Positions 1 through 7,768 of a stretch of 14,651 nucleotides of DNA are shown in pieces (the stretch's first letter is position 1; each line of letters opens with the position of its first letter). The notes under the pieces are model-generated. The model was not told the origin of the DNA, did not search any database, and saw only the letters and a list, made by a program, of their open reading frames with translations. This stretch comes from JBFEYJ01 sp041563315 (GTDB taxonomy: Bacteria; Pseudomonadota; Gammaproteobacteria; Thiohalomonadales; Thiohalomonadaceae). The stretch lies in NCBI GenBank assembly GCA_041563315.1, contig JBFFNE010000074.1, positions 1 to 14,651 on the forward strand, read 5' to 3'. A program made the position numbers and the translations under genes.

Positions 1-295
1 ACTCATCCGTTGAATTGACCCATCTCGTTACCGTCATGCGCTCAGCCGACCGCCACAGGACAGTACCACATCGACGAGTCAGCACTCATTCCCCCTTCAC
101 TCTAAGAGTTGAACTCTCCTATCCCCCAGATGACTAAAGAGATACTATCGACACGCCATCCTCTCATGCTGGTTACGAGACCGTTGTAGAATTTTTCTGA
201 TCCAGTGTATGGCATAATACACGTTGTTTTTCGCGGTGCTGACGTGGTGCCTCGCGAATTTACCTGCCTTGCTGGATAAACCGAAAGTTGCTCCA
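1..295. other. Upstream region of mrcB, no gene seen
   Basis: I see no convincing gene here. The mrcB reading frame is open upstream to a TTG at 224, but the extra 24 residues (starting MFFAVLTWCL) do not look like a PBP1b N-terminus, and ATG 296 gives the usual basic cytoplasmic tail. A small inverted repeat, AGAGTT-G-AACTCT, lies at 105-117. An AT-rich stretch at about 190-220 with CATAAT at 213-218 could serve as a -10 box, but no good -35 box sits at the right spacing, so I do not call a promoter. Confidence 0.4.
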
Positions 296-2590
296 ATGAA
301 TCACCCTAAACGCAAATATCTGACGCGCCGAAACCTGGCGCGCACTCTTATCAAAACCGTCATTGTTGCTGTGGCAGGGCTTGCTCTCTACACCTTTTAC
401 CTTAATTTCCAGGTGCGTGAACAGTTTGAAGGTCGGCGATTCGCCTTACCGTCCCGGGTCTACGCCCGTCCCCTCGAGCTCTATCCCGGCGCACGGCTCA
501 GCGCAGACGAATTCGCCAGAGAGCTGGCACGGCTCGGTTATCAGCAACCACTGCGAGGTGACGTGCCTGGACATTTCAAGCGTCACACGAACGAATTCAT
601 TGTCGTCACCCGGCCATTTGTGTTCTGGGATGGCGCGCAGCCTTCCTACACCTTGCAACTATCCTTCGGTCCTGGCGGCCTGGAAATGCTCTCCAATCGC
701 CACAATGGTACAACGGTCAACCTTGCACGGCTGGACCCAGAGTACATTGGTGGGATCTACCCCGGTCACAACGAGGATCGGGTACTGGTCAAGCTCGACG
801 AGGTGCCCGCCGATCTCGTCAATGCTCTCCTGGCCGTGGAGGATCGTCGGTACTATTCACATATTGGGGTCGATCCGCGTGGCACCGCTCGCGCCCTGGT
901 GAGCACCCTCTCAGGCGGAACGAGGCAAGGAGGAAGCACCCTCACACAACAGCTGGTAAAGAATTTTTTCCTGACACCCGAACGCACGCTCAAGCGCAAA
1001 TTCAACGAGGCGCTGATGGCCCTGCTCCTCGAGTATCATTACGGCAAGGACGAGATTCTCGAGACCTACATCAACGAGATCTACCTCGGGCAGGACAAGA
1101 ATCGGGCGATTCACGGATTCGGCCTTGCCGCCCAGTTCTATTTCGGCAAGCGGCTTAGCGAGCTGAGCCTCGCCCAGTCCGCAATGCTCGTCGCCATCGT
1201 GAAAGGCCCGAAGCTCTACGATCCGCACAAGCATCCCGCCAGGGCAATGGAGCGGCGAAATCTGGCGCTCACCCTGATGCGCGATCAGGGGTTCATTAGT
1301 GAAGATCAGTTTCTTCAGGCAAAAATCGAGCCGCTTGGGGTCGGTGCCAAGCCTTCCATGGGCACCACGCGGTACCCCGCCTTCTTTGGTCTGCTGCGCA
1401 AACAGTTACTGCAATATTACCAGGAGACAGATCTGCGCTCGGAAGGGTTGCAGATCTTCACCACGCTTGATCCCCGGACCCAAGCGGCGGCCGAGACCGC
1501 GCTGGTGACCCGTCTGGCTCGGATGGACAAGAAACAATCTGGGAGCGACGCGCCCCGGCTGGAAGGGGCGGCGGTGGTGACCAACTCGCAAAACGGCGAA
1601 GTACTGGCTGTGGTTGGTGGGCGTGACCCCAGTTACCCGGGGTTCAACCGGGCCATCAATGCACGCCGTCACATCGGCTCACTGATGAAGCCTGCGGTCT
1701 ATCTGGCGGCCCTGTCGGATCCCCTGCAGCAATACACCCTCGTCACCCCGCTGGATGACAGCCCGCTGGTATGGGTAGAGCCGGGAAGGGCTCCCTGGGC
1801 GCCCGAGAATTACGACAAGACCCACCACGGCGAGGTACCTTTGCGTACCGCACTGACCAAGTCTTATAACATTCCCACTGCCCGCCTGGGGCTTGACCTG
1901 GGTGTCGACAAGGTACTGGAACTGGCAAGCAGACTAGGCTCAGGCGAACAGTTTCCACCCTATGCTTCCAGTGTGCTGGGCGCCGTGCCCATGTCACCCC
2001 TGGATGTGACACAGATGTATCAAACCATCGCCAGCGGCGGCTTTCGGGTCCCGCTACGGTCGATCCGGGAGGTTCTGACCACCAATGGCACCCCGCTGCA
2101 ACGCTATCAGCTCTCTGTCGAGCAGGTGGCCGATGCCGGGTCTGTTTATCTTCTCACCCATGCCCTGCAAGGGGTGGTGCGTGAGGGCACCGGCAGGGGA
2201 CTGGCGGACTATTTGCCGGCCGACCTCAATGTCGCCGGTAAAACCGGTACCACTGATGATGCCCGTGATGCCTGGTTTGCCGGCTTCACCGGCGATCGGG
2301 TCGCCGTGGTTTGGGTCGGCTATGACGACAACCGTCCCACGCATTTTACCGGAAGCAGTGGGGCGCTGCCGATTTGGGGACAGCTCATGTCCCAATTGAA
2401 TCCCGAACCCTTATTCCCACCGCTTGCCGAAAATGTCGAGAAGGTCTGGGTCGATGCCGCGACCGGCCTGCTCGGGAATGCAAAGTGCCCAGAAGCCGTG
2501 GAACTGCCGTTCATCAGTGGCACAGCACCCACGGAACAATCGCCCTGCATGGGGCAAAAAGGCGCCAAAAGCCTATTCCGGTTCTGGTGA
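296..2590 (+). CDS. mrcB: Penicillin-binding protein 1B (bifunctional class A PBP)
   Basis: Class A PBP of 764 aa that polymerises lipid II into glycan strands (GT51 transglycosylase) and cross-links the stem peptides (transpeptidase), anchored in the inner membrane. A basic tail (residues 1-16) precedes one membrane helix (about 18-37). A UB2H-type domain follows (about 45-135, with LPSRVYARPLEL), the feature that separates PBP1b from PBP1a. The GT51 domain (about 150-330) has EDRRYYSH with catalytic E182, then RQGGSTLTQQLVKN and the downstream KRKFNEAL motif. The transpeptidase carries SxxK as GSLMKP (S462, K465), SxN as SYN (523-525) and KTG (649-651). All catalytic motifs are present and the length is normal. 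ATG 296 is preferred over the upstream in-frame TTG at 224; the ribosome-binding site is weak (GAAAG at about 283). The TPR lipoprotein follows 130 bp later on the same strand. Confidence 0.96.
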   Translation: MNHPKRKYLTRRNLARTLIKTVIVAVAGLALYTFYLNFQVREQFEGRRFALPSRVYARPLELYPGARLSADEFARELARLGYQQPLRGDVPGHFKRHTNEFIVVTRPFVFWDGAQPSYTLQLSFGPGGLEMLSNRHNGTTVNLARLDPEYIGGIYPGHNEDRVLVKLDEVPADLVNALLAVEDRRYYSHIGVDPRGTARALVSTLSGGTRQGGSTLTQQLVKNFFLTPERTLKRKFNEALMALLLEYHYGKDEILETYINEIYLGQDKNRAIHGFGLAAQFYFGKRLSELSLAQSAMLVAIVKGPKLYDPHKHPARAMERRNLALTLMRDQGFISEDQFLQAKIEPLGVGAKPSMGTTRYPAFFGLLRKQLLQYYQETDLRSEGLQIFTTLDPRTQAAAETALVTRLARMDKKQSGSDAPRLEGAAVVTNSQNGEVLAVVGGRDPSYPGFNRAINARRHIGSLMKPAVYLAALSDPLQQYTLVTPLDDSPLVWVEPGRAPWAPENYDKTHHGEVPLRTALTKSYNIPTARLGLDLGVDKVLELASRLGSGEQFPPYASSVLGAVPMSPLDVTQMYQTIASGGFRVPLRSIREVLTTNGTPLQRYQLSVEQVADAGSVYLLTHALQGVVREGTGRGLADYLPADLNVAGKTGTTDDARDAWFAGFTGDRVAVVWVGYDDNRPTHFTGSSGALPIWGQLMSQLNPEPLFPPLAENVEKVWVDAATGLLGNAKCPEAVELPFISGTAPTEQSPCMGQKGAKSLFRFW

Positions 2591-2654
2591 AGATTCACAC
2601 TCCGGGCTTCGTGACTCGGTGTCTCCCGCTCGCTACCACAATCGGAACGAGCGT

Positions 2655-2675
2655 GTTTCGGGATTTTCCTGAAAC
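2655..2675 (+). other. Short hairpin between mrcB and the lipoprotein gene
   Basis: GTTTCGGGA and TCCTGAAAC form a 9-bp stem with one G-U wobble and a TTT loop, about 65 bp after the mrcB stop. No T-run follows, so it is not a standard intrinsic terminator. It could be an RNA-stability element or a partial attenuator between the two genes. Confidence 0.4.
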
Positions 2676-2720
2676 AAGGTAACATGGCACCTTGAGACCA
2701 CACTTTCCGGAAAGACCGCC

Positions 2721-3197
2721 ATGTCGTATAGCTCTCTTCGTTCACTCGTTGTGCTGATTCCCCTTATTTCGCTTGCCGCGTGCACCAGCATGCGCGGGCC
2801 GGATGGAGCAAGCGATGGCCCCGGCATGAGTGGTACTGCCGATCCCTCGGTCCAGCCCTCCTCCAATCCCGCGGTTATCGCGCTACTGGACAAGGCCCGG
2901 GCAGACGCCAGCGCCGGACAATCGCCGAACGCCACCGCCACGCTTGAGCGGGCCTTGCGCATCGAGCCCAGGAATCCGGTGCTGTGGCAGGAGCTTGCCA
3001 TGGTGAAACTGGAAAATGGTGATTATGCACAGGCGGAGAACTTCGCAGCACGGTCCAACACATGGGCAGGCGCCAACAAGCGGCTGCAAGCAAAGAACTG
3101 GCGCATTATCAGTGAAGCACGGGAGTTGCGCGGTAACAACGAGGGTGCCCAGGCCGCGCTGCAACGCGCAAGAGCCCTTGAGTTCGACGGTGAGTAG
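2721..3197 (+). CDS. TPR lipoprotein, candidate PBP1b activator (LpoP-like)
   Basis: Lipoprotein of 158 aa. A signal peptide (residues 1-20) ends in the lipobox LAAC, with lipidated Cys21; the next residue is Thr rather than Asp, which predicts sorting to the outer membrane. A Pro/Ser/Gly-rich linker (22-48) leads to a helical domain with about three tetratricopeptide-like repeats (about 50-155; for example ATLERALRIEPRNPVLWQEL and MVKLENGDYAQAENFAARS). GGAAAG at 2709-2714 is a good ribosome-binding site 6 nt before the ATG. Known: LpoP, a TPR lipoprotein of Pseudomonas aeruginosa, activates PBP1b, and such proteins are often encoded beside the PBP1b gene. Inferred: adjacency, lipobox and TPRs make this the activator of the neighbouring mrcB product. 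It could also be a generic TPR lipoprotein. Confidence 0.8.
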   Translation: MSYSSLRSLVVLIPLISLAACTSMRGPDGASDGPGMSGTADPSVQPSSNPAVIALLDKARADASAGQSPNATATLERALRIEPRNPVLWQELAMVKLENGDYAQAENFAARSNTWAGANKRLQAKNWRIISEARELRGNNEGAQAALQRARALEFDGE

Positions 3198-3541
3198 CAA
3201 GCCCCTTCGCAGCACACAAAAGCGCGGCGTTGGTTACTATTTACACCTGACAGAAGCTACCAAAACTCCGGATTCAGATGGTCGAAACGACAACTGGGAT
3301 CCCAGTCGCTTCGTTGGTTACCATGTGCGGATAACTCCAGCATCCTTGTGCAGTCGAGCCATATGCATCAGATTCCGCGTCATGAAGGTAGTGTTACGCT
3401 ACATAAAATCATTCTCGGGCCCACCTGATCCCTCAGTCCGGGCACCCCTTAAATTCGATTGCTGATTTAACTCTGCGCAACACTTAACCGATCAGCCTCC
3501 ATGCGGGAGCTGCAAATAAAAAACACCATCGAGGTACATCA
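3198..3541. other. Intergenic region upstream of yedI, with a perfect palindrome
   Basis: No gene is seen; the open frames here lack ribosome-binding sites and coding character. The clearest element is a perfect 14-bp palindrome, ACTGGGATCCCAGT, at 3293-3306, flanked by loosely symmetrical CGAAACGA and CGCTTCG. It could be an operator or a structural element for the genes on either side. The last bases (3531-3535, GAGGT) are the ribosome-binding site of yedI, 6 nt before its ATG. Confidence 0.4.
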
Positions 3542-4435
3542 ATGGCTGGCGGAATTTTCGCGATACTGGACGACGTAGCGGTACTGCTTGACGACACCGC
3601 AGTGATGGGCAAGGTAGCGGCAAAAAAAACCGCCGGACTGCTGGGTGATGATCTAGCAGTCAATGCCGAAAAGGCGACCGGTTTTCACGCCAGTCGTGAG
3701 CTACCGGTTATCTGGGCGATCACCAAGGGGTCGTTTCTAAACAAGCTTATAATCCTTCCCCTCGCCTTTCTGCTCAGCGCCTACCTGCCTTGGCTCATCG
3801 TGCCCATCCTGCTCCTGGGTGGCGCCTATCTCAGTTACGAGGGAGCAGAGAAGGTCTATGAGATGTTCGCTGGTCGTCACAACGCGACTATCCCCGCCCG
3901 CGAGACCGCGGAGCCTCGGGAGTTGCTGCAGCGCGAAACAGCCAAGATCAAGGCGGCAGTGCGCACTGACTTCATCCTCTCCATCGAAATTATCGTCATC
4001 GCCCTCGGCACTGTAATGGAACAGTCACTGGCTACACAGGTGACCGTGGTCAGTCTCATCGCTCTGCTCGCCACCGTTGGCGTCTACGGCCTGGTCGCCG
4101 TGCTGGTGCGCATGGACGACGCCGGGTTACACCTCATCCAGCGCGCCGGGATCCGTGATGGCCTCAGCAACAGAGGCCTGAAAACGCTGGGGCAACTGCT
4201 GGTCGCCGCCCTGCCAAAGGTCATTCGACTCCTCGGTGTTATCGGCACCATTGCCATGCTGCTGGTTGGCGGGGGCATGTACGTGCACAACATCGAGACG
4301 GTGCACCGCCTGGTTGCAGATCTGCCGGCGCTGGCCGCTGATCTGCTGATCGGGTTAACGGTGGGGGCTGTCATGATTGGGATGGTACAACTGCTGAAGA
4401 GGATTAGAACCAGGGCGGCAAGCAAGGACATATAA
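3542..4435 (+). CDS. yedI: YedI/DUF808 family inner-membrane protein
   Basis: Membrane protein of 297 aa, close to the usual length for DUF808 (E. coli YedI is about 305 aa). The N-terminus is typical of the family: MAGGIFAILDDVAVLLDD, then KVAAKKTAGLLGDDLAVNA and a segment around ELPVIWAITKGSFLNKLI. About six hydrophobic segments follow: roughly residues 67-97 (two closely spaced), 143-160, 166-190, 228-248 and 262-284. The function is not known; family members are annotated only as inner-membrane proteins. GAGGT sits 6 nt before the ATG. The gene is 344 bp from the lipoprotein gene, so it is probably a separate transcription unit. Confidence 0.92.
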   Translation: MAGGIFAILDDVAVLLDDTAVMGKVAAKKTAGLLGDDLAVNAEKATGFHASRELPVIWAITKGSFLNKLIILPLAFLLSAYLPWLIVPILLLGGAYLSYEGAEKVYEMFAGRHNATIPARETAEPRELLQRETAKIKAAVRTDFILSIEIIVIALGTVMEQSLATQVTVVSLIALLATVGVYGLVAVLVRMDDAGLHLIQRAGIRDGLSNRGLKTLGQLLVAALPKVIRLLGVIGTIAMLLVGGGMYVHNIETVHRLVADLPALAADLLIGLTVGAVMIGMVQLLKRIRTRAASKDI

Positions 4436-4934
4436 GAGGCACAGATTGCTCGCTGAAGGAGGATGCCCATCGATGCGGCATGCTTGATGCCAGGTAAAGC
4501 TAATCAGCCGCGCGCAGGACATGATCCTTCGCTTCATGGAGAAAGGGACGCACTCCGGAAGACCGTCGCCAATCCACCTATCGTGATAAAAATCCTATCA
4601 CCACGATGGTGCCCTGCTGGTTTTGTTCAGGACACGTCCGCCAGCACAGCGTGGGGAGGGACAGCGCAGGGCAAAAATTCAATGTGCTCCTTCCGACTTC
4701 CATTAATTCTTTAATTGGTAACCACTCTCCCCTTTATGCGAGTGCGGAGTCGGCCAGGTTGCCCCATCCGGTGTCCCGAACCCCAACACCACAGTAGCCT
4801 GCCGGAAGTACCATGCTTCACAGCCTGGTTCTTGACGTATGTGATGAGTCGCAAAGAGAGGCAACCCGCCTCTGTCCACTCTATCAACGCAACGTCACCC
4901 TGGATGATCCAAAGCGAGCTGAGTCAATAAAGAA
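4436..4934. other. Intergenic region between convergent genes, no gene seen
   Basis: About 500 bp separates yedI (plus) from the ankyrin gene (minus), which converge. I see no convincing gene. Two structures stand out. Overlapping inverted repeats lie at 4580-4607 (outer arms ATCGTG/CACGAT, inner arms GTGATA/TATCAC). A 6-bp hairpin, AGAGGC-AACCC-GCCTCT, lies at 4857-4873, about 60 bp beyond the ankyrin stop. Read on the minus strand that hairpin is followed by CTTTGC, too few Ts for a confident terminator. Confidence 0.4.
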
Positions 4935-6509
4935 TCAGGAAAAAATCAATTCAATCGAGTGGTTATAAACCCAATCTGTGGCGGTTAGCAGTGGACCAAC
5001 AAGTCCAGCAAAGCTGAACCAAAAAATCCGCCATGATTGACGCCACTCACCGACCATCAATAAAAGCCATACTATTGCAACTGTACTCAGCAAAATAAGC
5101 AGAAAAATTGCTGCCGCGCCACCGAAATATTGAGAATACACATAAGATCCTGCAAACCAGAACAAAATCAATCCAAGATATGCAAAAACGAAAGCAAGCG
5201 AGCAAAATAAATTGAAATAATACAGATAACTTTCATTGATCATACGTGTAAGCGCATAAGGATTAATGCTTTTATTTTTCCGTTCACTCCAACTCAAACA
5301 TACCGCGAACATTCCCACTAAGACTGAAGCAATCGAAGGAATTATTGCTCCTAGATCCCGCAATAGGCCAGTATTGATACCCTTAAGACCGGCGCCGTAT
5401 TTATTCAAGATGGAAATAATTTTCGGATCTCGGGTCATTGACAATGCTGTCCTGCCGCGCACATCCTGAGCATCTACATCAGTACCAGCATCTAGTAGCA
5501 TCTTTACAATCTCAAGATGGCTTTTACTTGCAGCCAGCCCAAGTGCAGTCCCATAATAACTTTTAGCCTCGATATCAGCCCCATTATCTAAGAGAATGCG
5601 AACGGTCTGATTGTGACCGGCTGACACAGCTAACATCAGAGCCGTTAAAGCCGGAGCATCTGGATCTACACCAGGAAGAATATTTTTCGAATCACTCAGT
5701 TTACCTTGTGCATTAATATCTGCGCCAGCGACTAAAAGCATACGAACAATCTCATTATGACCAGCCCGAGCGGCCGCCTCTAGGGGAGAATAACCAATCA
5801 AACTATATCGAGCTTCAATATCGTGATCGGCCTCTAAAAGCATCCGTACAATCTCTTTGTGACCATGCAACGCCGCTTTACTTAGCGCCTCGCTCTGTCC
5901 ACCAACATCAGCACCAGCATCTAAGAGAATGCGAACAATATCAGCGTGCCCCATCATTGCTGACACACTAAGCGCTGTACCACCAAGCGCGTCCTTTACG
6001 TCAATTTCATGTCCCGCATCCAAAAGCATACGCACGATCACTTGGTGACCACTTCCGGCAGCATTGCGAAGAGCCTTGCTGTTAGATCCGACATCAGCAC
6101 CTGCTTTTAGAAGCAGATGAACTGTTTTTTGATGTCCTCTCTGGGCAGCTTCGCTTAATGCCGTATAACCTAGCGGGCACATATGTTTGACGCGGTAATC
6201 CAGCGTGAAACCAGCTCCGGTCTGCGCATTCACATCAGCGCCAGCCGCCAATAAGGCATACACTATCTCGTCATAACCTCTCCTTGATGCTTCTATCAGA
6301 GCTGTTCTCCCACAGTCATCCGTGACATTGACGTCAAACCCATCTTCAATCAATGCCTTAACCTTTGATACATCGCCAACCATTGCGGCTTCATATAAAG
6401 GACTTTTATCTGGCTGTTGAGCTCCTGAGGCTACTAGCTGACTTACAGCTAATTGGAGTAGCAGAGCTATAACAAAAACAACAATTTTGTATGTAAATCG
6501 TAAGCGCAT
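4935..6509 (-). CDS. Exported ankyrin-repeat protein with four C-terminal membrane helices
   Basis: Protein of 524 aa. Residues 1-30 are a signal sequence or membrane anchor (basic start, then VVFVIALLLQLAV, with a possible cleavage near VASGAQQ). About ten ankyrin repeats span residues 34-374, many with the classic GH.EIVRMLL.AGAD pattern. Two insertions, at about 96-113 and 269-287, lengthen individual repeats, and two repeats lack the usual G-TAL turn. Residues 388-407, 431-454, 463-486 and 494-512 are hydrophobic and look like four membrane helices. If the signal is used, the repeats face the periplasm. Ankyrin repeats bind proteins; the partner is unknown and no neighbour suggests one. 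The frame opens at a TTG (6518), but ATG 6509 is the more natural start; neither has a clear ribosome-binding site. Base composition is more AT-rich than mrcB, consistent with an accessory gene. Confidence 0.88.
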   Translation of the reverse strand: MRLRFTYKIVVFVIALLLQLAVSQLVASGAQQPDKSPLYEAAMVGDVSKVKALIEDGFDVNVTDDCGRTALIEASRRGYDEIVYALLAAGADVNAQTGAGFTLDYRVKHMCPLGYTALSEAAQRGHQKTVHLLLKAGADVGSNSKALRNAAGSGHQVIVRMLLDAGHEIDVKDALGGTALSVSAMMGHADIVRILLDAGADVGGQSEALSKAALHGHKEIVRMLLEADHDIEARYSLIGYSPLEAAARAGHNEIVRMLLVAGADINAQGKLSDSKNILPGVDPDAPALTALMLAVSAGHNQTVRILLDNGADIEAKSYYGTALGLAASKSHLEIVKMLLDAGTDVDAQDVRGRTALSMTRDPKIISILNKYGAGLKGINTGLLRDLGAIIPSIASVLVGMFAVCLSWSERKNKSINPYALTRMINESYLYYFNLFCSLAFVFAYLGLILFWFAGSYVYSQYFGGAAAIFLLILLSTVAIVWLLLMVGEWRQSWRIFWFSFAGLVGPLLTATDWVYNHSIELIFS

Positions 6510-6671
6510 GTCAGGCAAAGCGAAGACCCATCGTCACAAAAGACTAGTGTATAACTCTAATGTCGGCTACTGGCCTTTTTCTGACTATAGCCACACTATC
6601 CTTGAATTTCTGCTGTAGGGTGCTAGCGGCTGTCGTAGCCTACCTGGCTGGTTCTCTGGTACTGGCCGTTC

Positions 6672-6866
6672 TCAGGCATAGCCTCCATCGGACACGCTCT
6701 CTAGTCCATCCAGCAATGCATCAGCATAACCTTCTTCGACAAGCCCACCACCCGTTTTACCGAAAGCAGGTATTGACTCGCTTTGTAACCTAATCTCAGC
6801 TTCACTTGCGTTTCTCGCAAACTCCACCTCAATCATGCGTTGTATTACTTTATCTCTGCCGATCAT
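6672..6866 (-). CDS. Small hypothetical protein with strong ribosome-binding site
   Basis: Protein of 64 aa, starting MIGRDKVIQRMIEVEFAR. The start is set by an excellent AAAGGAGG (6881-6874) 7 nt before ATG 6866; the longer frame opening at 6890 would ignore it. The first half is predicted helical and charged; the second half is acidic and Gly-rich (FGKTGGGLVEEGYADALLDG). I recognise no domain. It lies between the start of the ankyrin gene (same strand, about 160 bp away) and a divergent broken gene. Its start region forms one arm of a long inverted repeat that also contains the ribosome-binding site of the opposite gene. It might be an antitoxin-like or regulatory peptide, but nothing seen proves that. 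It could also be the remaining N-terminal part of a larger gene. Confidence 0.6.
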   Translation of the reverse strand: MIGRDKVIQRMIEVEFARNASEAEIRLQSESIPAFGKTGGGLVEEGYADALLDGLESVSDGGYA

Positions 6867-6927
6867 GTTACGTCCTCCTTTGGCAGGCATACGGATTCAG
6901 GCATGCTAAAGGAGCATGTACGTTATG
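6864..6927. repeat. Imperfect inverted repeat carrying two mirror-image translation starts
   Basis: The central stem is CTCCTTTGGCA (6875-6885) pairing with TGCTAAAGGAG (6904-6914): 11 bp with one G-U wobble and an 18-nt loop. Outside it, ACGT (6870-6873) faces ACGT (6920-6923), and CAT (6864-6866) faces ATG (6925-6927). Each arm therefore holds AAAGGAG followed by an ATG on its own strand. The right end reads GTTATGT (6922-6928), the same heptamer as the end of the attC-like site at 10800-10806. The structure may thus be a degenerate attC-type fold, though the left arm lacks a canonical RYYYAAC. Confidence 0.6.
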
Positions 6928-7166
6928 TATTTTTCTGGTTGTTTGAATTCATCACTCTGGAGTTGGCTTTTCTTTGCACGGTATCTGGAGGAGTTGGCGT
7001 TTGTCGAGGTTATAGTCCTATGGCTCAGTATCTTGGCAACACTTATTTTTTCTGGTACGTATGAGCACTCGCTGGTGTATTGCTGATTATGTTTCTATTT
7101 TGGGTGGACTTTACAGCTGCACTAAATTATTCCCTCTGGCAACTTGACCCACAGGTTATAGGTTAG
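6925..7166 (+). pseudogene. Broken gene for a small membrane protein
   Basis: From ATG 6925, 10 nt after AAAGGAG (6908-6914), a frame runs to TGA 7084-7086 and encodes 53 aa with a hydrophobic helix (EVIVLWLSILATLIFSG). Around 7066-7075 the coding character passes to another frame, which reads LAGVLLIMFLFWVDFTAAL and continues to TAG 7164-7166. Joined, they make a coherent two-helix protein of about 80 aa, so a single-base indel is likely. A competing reading from ATG 6903 (MLKEHVRYVFFWLFEF) uses the frame of the tail throughout but meets an in-frame TGA at 7062-7064. Either way the gene is interrupted. An attC-like sequence begins 11 bp after the final stop, as expected for an integron cassette. 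No family is recognised. Confidence 0.4.
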
Positions 7167-7176
7167 TGGGTTGCTT

Positions 7177-7237
7177 GCCTAACAATCATTAAAAACAAAT
7201 TAAAGGGATCAAATTTCTTTTTCAACTTGCGTCTATG
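7177..7237 (+). repeat. attC-like site, degenerate
   Basis: It begins with GCCTAAC (7177-7183), an exact fit to the attC heptamer RYYYAAC. A hairpin follows: AAAAACAAATT (7191-7201) pairs with AATTTCTTTTT (7212-7222), 10 of 11 positions. The right end, TTCAACTTGCGTCTATG, looks like a typical attC end (..GCGTTATG) with one extra C after GCGT. It lies between two small plus-strand membrane-protein genes, where a cassette boundary would be. The right heptamer is not intact, so this may be an inactive relic. Confidence 0.4.
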
Positions 7238-7285
7238 TTACATTGAGTTATCTGGTAGAAAACTGAGCATAAGGATACTTGTAAT

Positions 7286-7612
7286 TTGCAGAACCAATGG
7301 ATGAGAACCAAGTTAACCAGGCAGCTTGTCTGCACTTTAATATCACTACTTAGTAGCATACCATTTACCATTGTATTGGGCGTTGGTGCTGGCCTGGTAT
7401 ATGTAGAGGTAGAAAACGTCTCTTCTTTTGAAGGTGGGATTGGCCTTACCGTGCTGTATATAACATATGCAACTGCGCCAATCGTAGTCTTGGTAAATAT
7501 CGCGATCCATCTTGCTCTTTCAGCAAAATGGTGGCCAAAACGGCTTCTCGCTATTGATGCCTTATCCGTTTTAATACTGGCTTTGACCAGCTGGATACAT
7601 TTCTTGGCCTAG
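7286..7612 (+). CDS. Small integral membrane protein, cassette-type hypothetical
   Basis: Protein of 108 aa with about three hydrophobic helices, at roughly residues 13-38, 50-73 and 86-107, joined by short loops. I recognise no family. The start is uncertain: TTG 7286 lies 10 nt after AAGGA (7271-7275), while ATG 7301 would give a protein five residues shorter but has no visible ribosome-binding site. The gene follows an attC-like sequence on the same strand and ends shortly before a transposase relic. A single small ORF of unknown function behind an attC is typical of integron cassettes. Confidence 0.65.
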   Translation: MQNQWMRTKLTRQLVCTLISLLSSIPFTIVLGVGAGLVYVEVENVSSFEGGIGLTVLYITYATAPIVVLVNIAIHLALSAKWWPKRLLAIDALSVLILALTSWIHFLA

Positions 7613-7768
7613 GCACAACAGAGCCGGTACGCTGGAATATCTTGTTGAGTTCGGGGTCAGAGTCTGAGGAATCCCCACGAAAGATCAAATATAAATCAAA
7701 CAATTGAATGCATGCATGGTGAATATGTGATCTCATTGGGTCACCACAGCACAATAGAGAGCACCACC

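Noticed and set aside
224..295. Upstream extension of mrcB from a TTG codon
   Set aside because: The 24 extra residues look unlike a PBP1b N-terminus, while ATG 296 gives a basic tail followed by the expected membrane helix.
3016..3465. 149-aa open frame overlapping the lipoprotein gene
   Set aside because: It overlaps the real gene in another frame, lacks a ribosome-binding site and has low-quality composition beyond 3197.
4463..4714. 83-aa open frame after yedI
   Set aside because: GGAGG directly abuts the ATG with no spacing, and the product has no domain-like pattern.
5374..6407. Tandem repeats at about 99-bp spacing as a CRISPR or DNA repeat array
   Set aside because: They are the codons of ankyrin repeats within one open frame and diverge at the DNA level.
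6560..6793. 77-aa plus-strand frame with a hydrophobic start
   Set aside because: It overlaps the minus-strand gene at 6672-6866, which has a far better ribosome-binding site and coding pattern.
7062..7064. In-frame TGA as a selenocysteine codon
   Set aside because: No SECIS-like hairpin follows, the context is a decaying gene, and a frameshift explains the data better.
7612..7650. Possible attC after the 108-aa gene (GCACAAC ... GTTGAGT)
   Set aside because: The right heptamer fits, but the left does not and the span of under 40 bp is too short for an attC.
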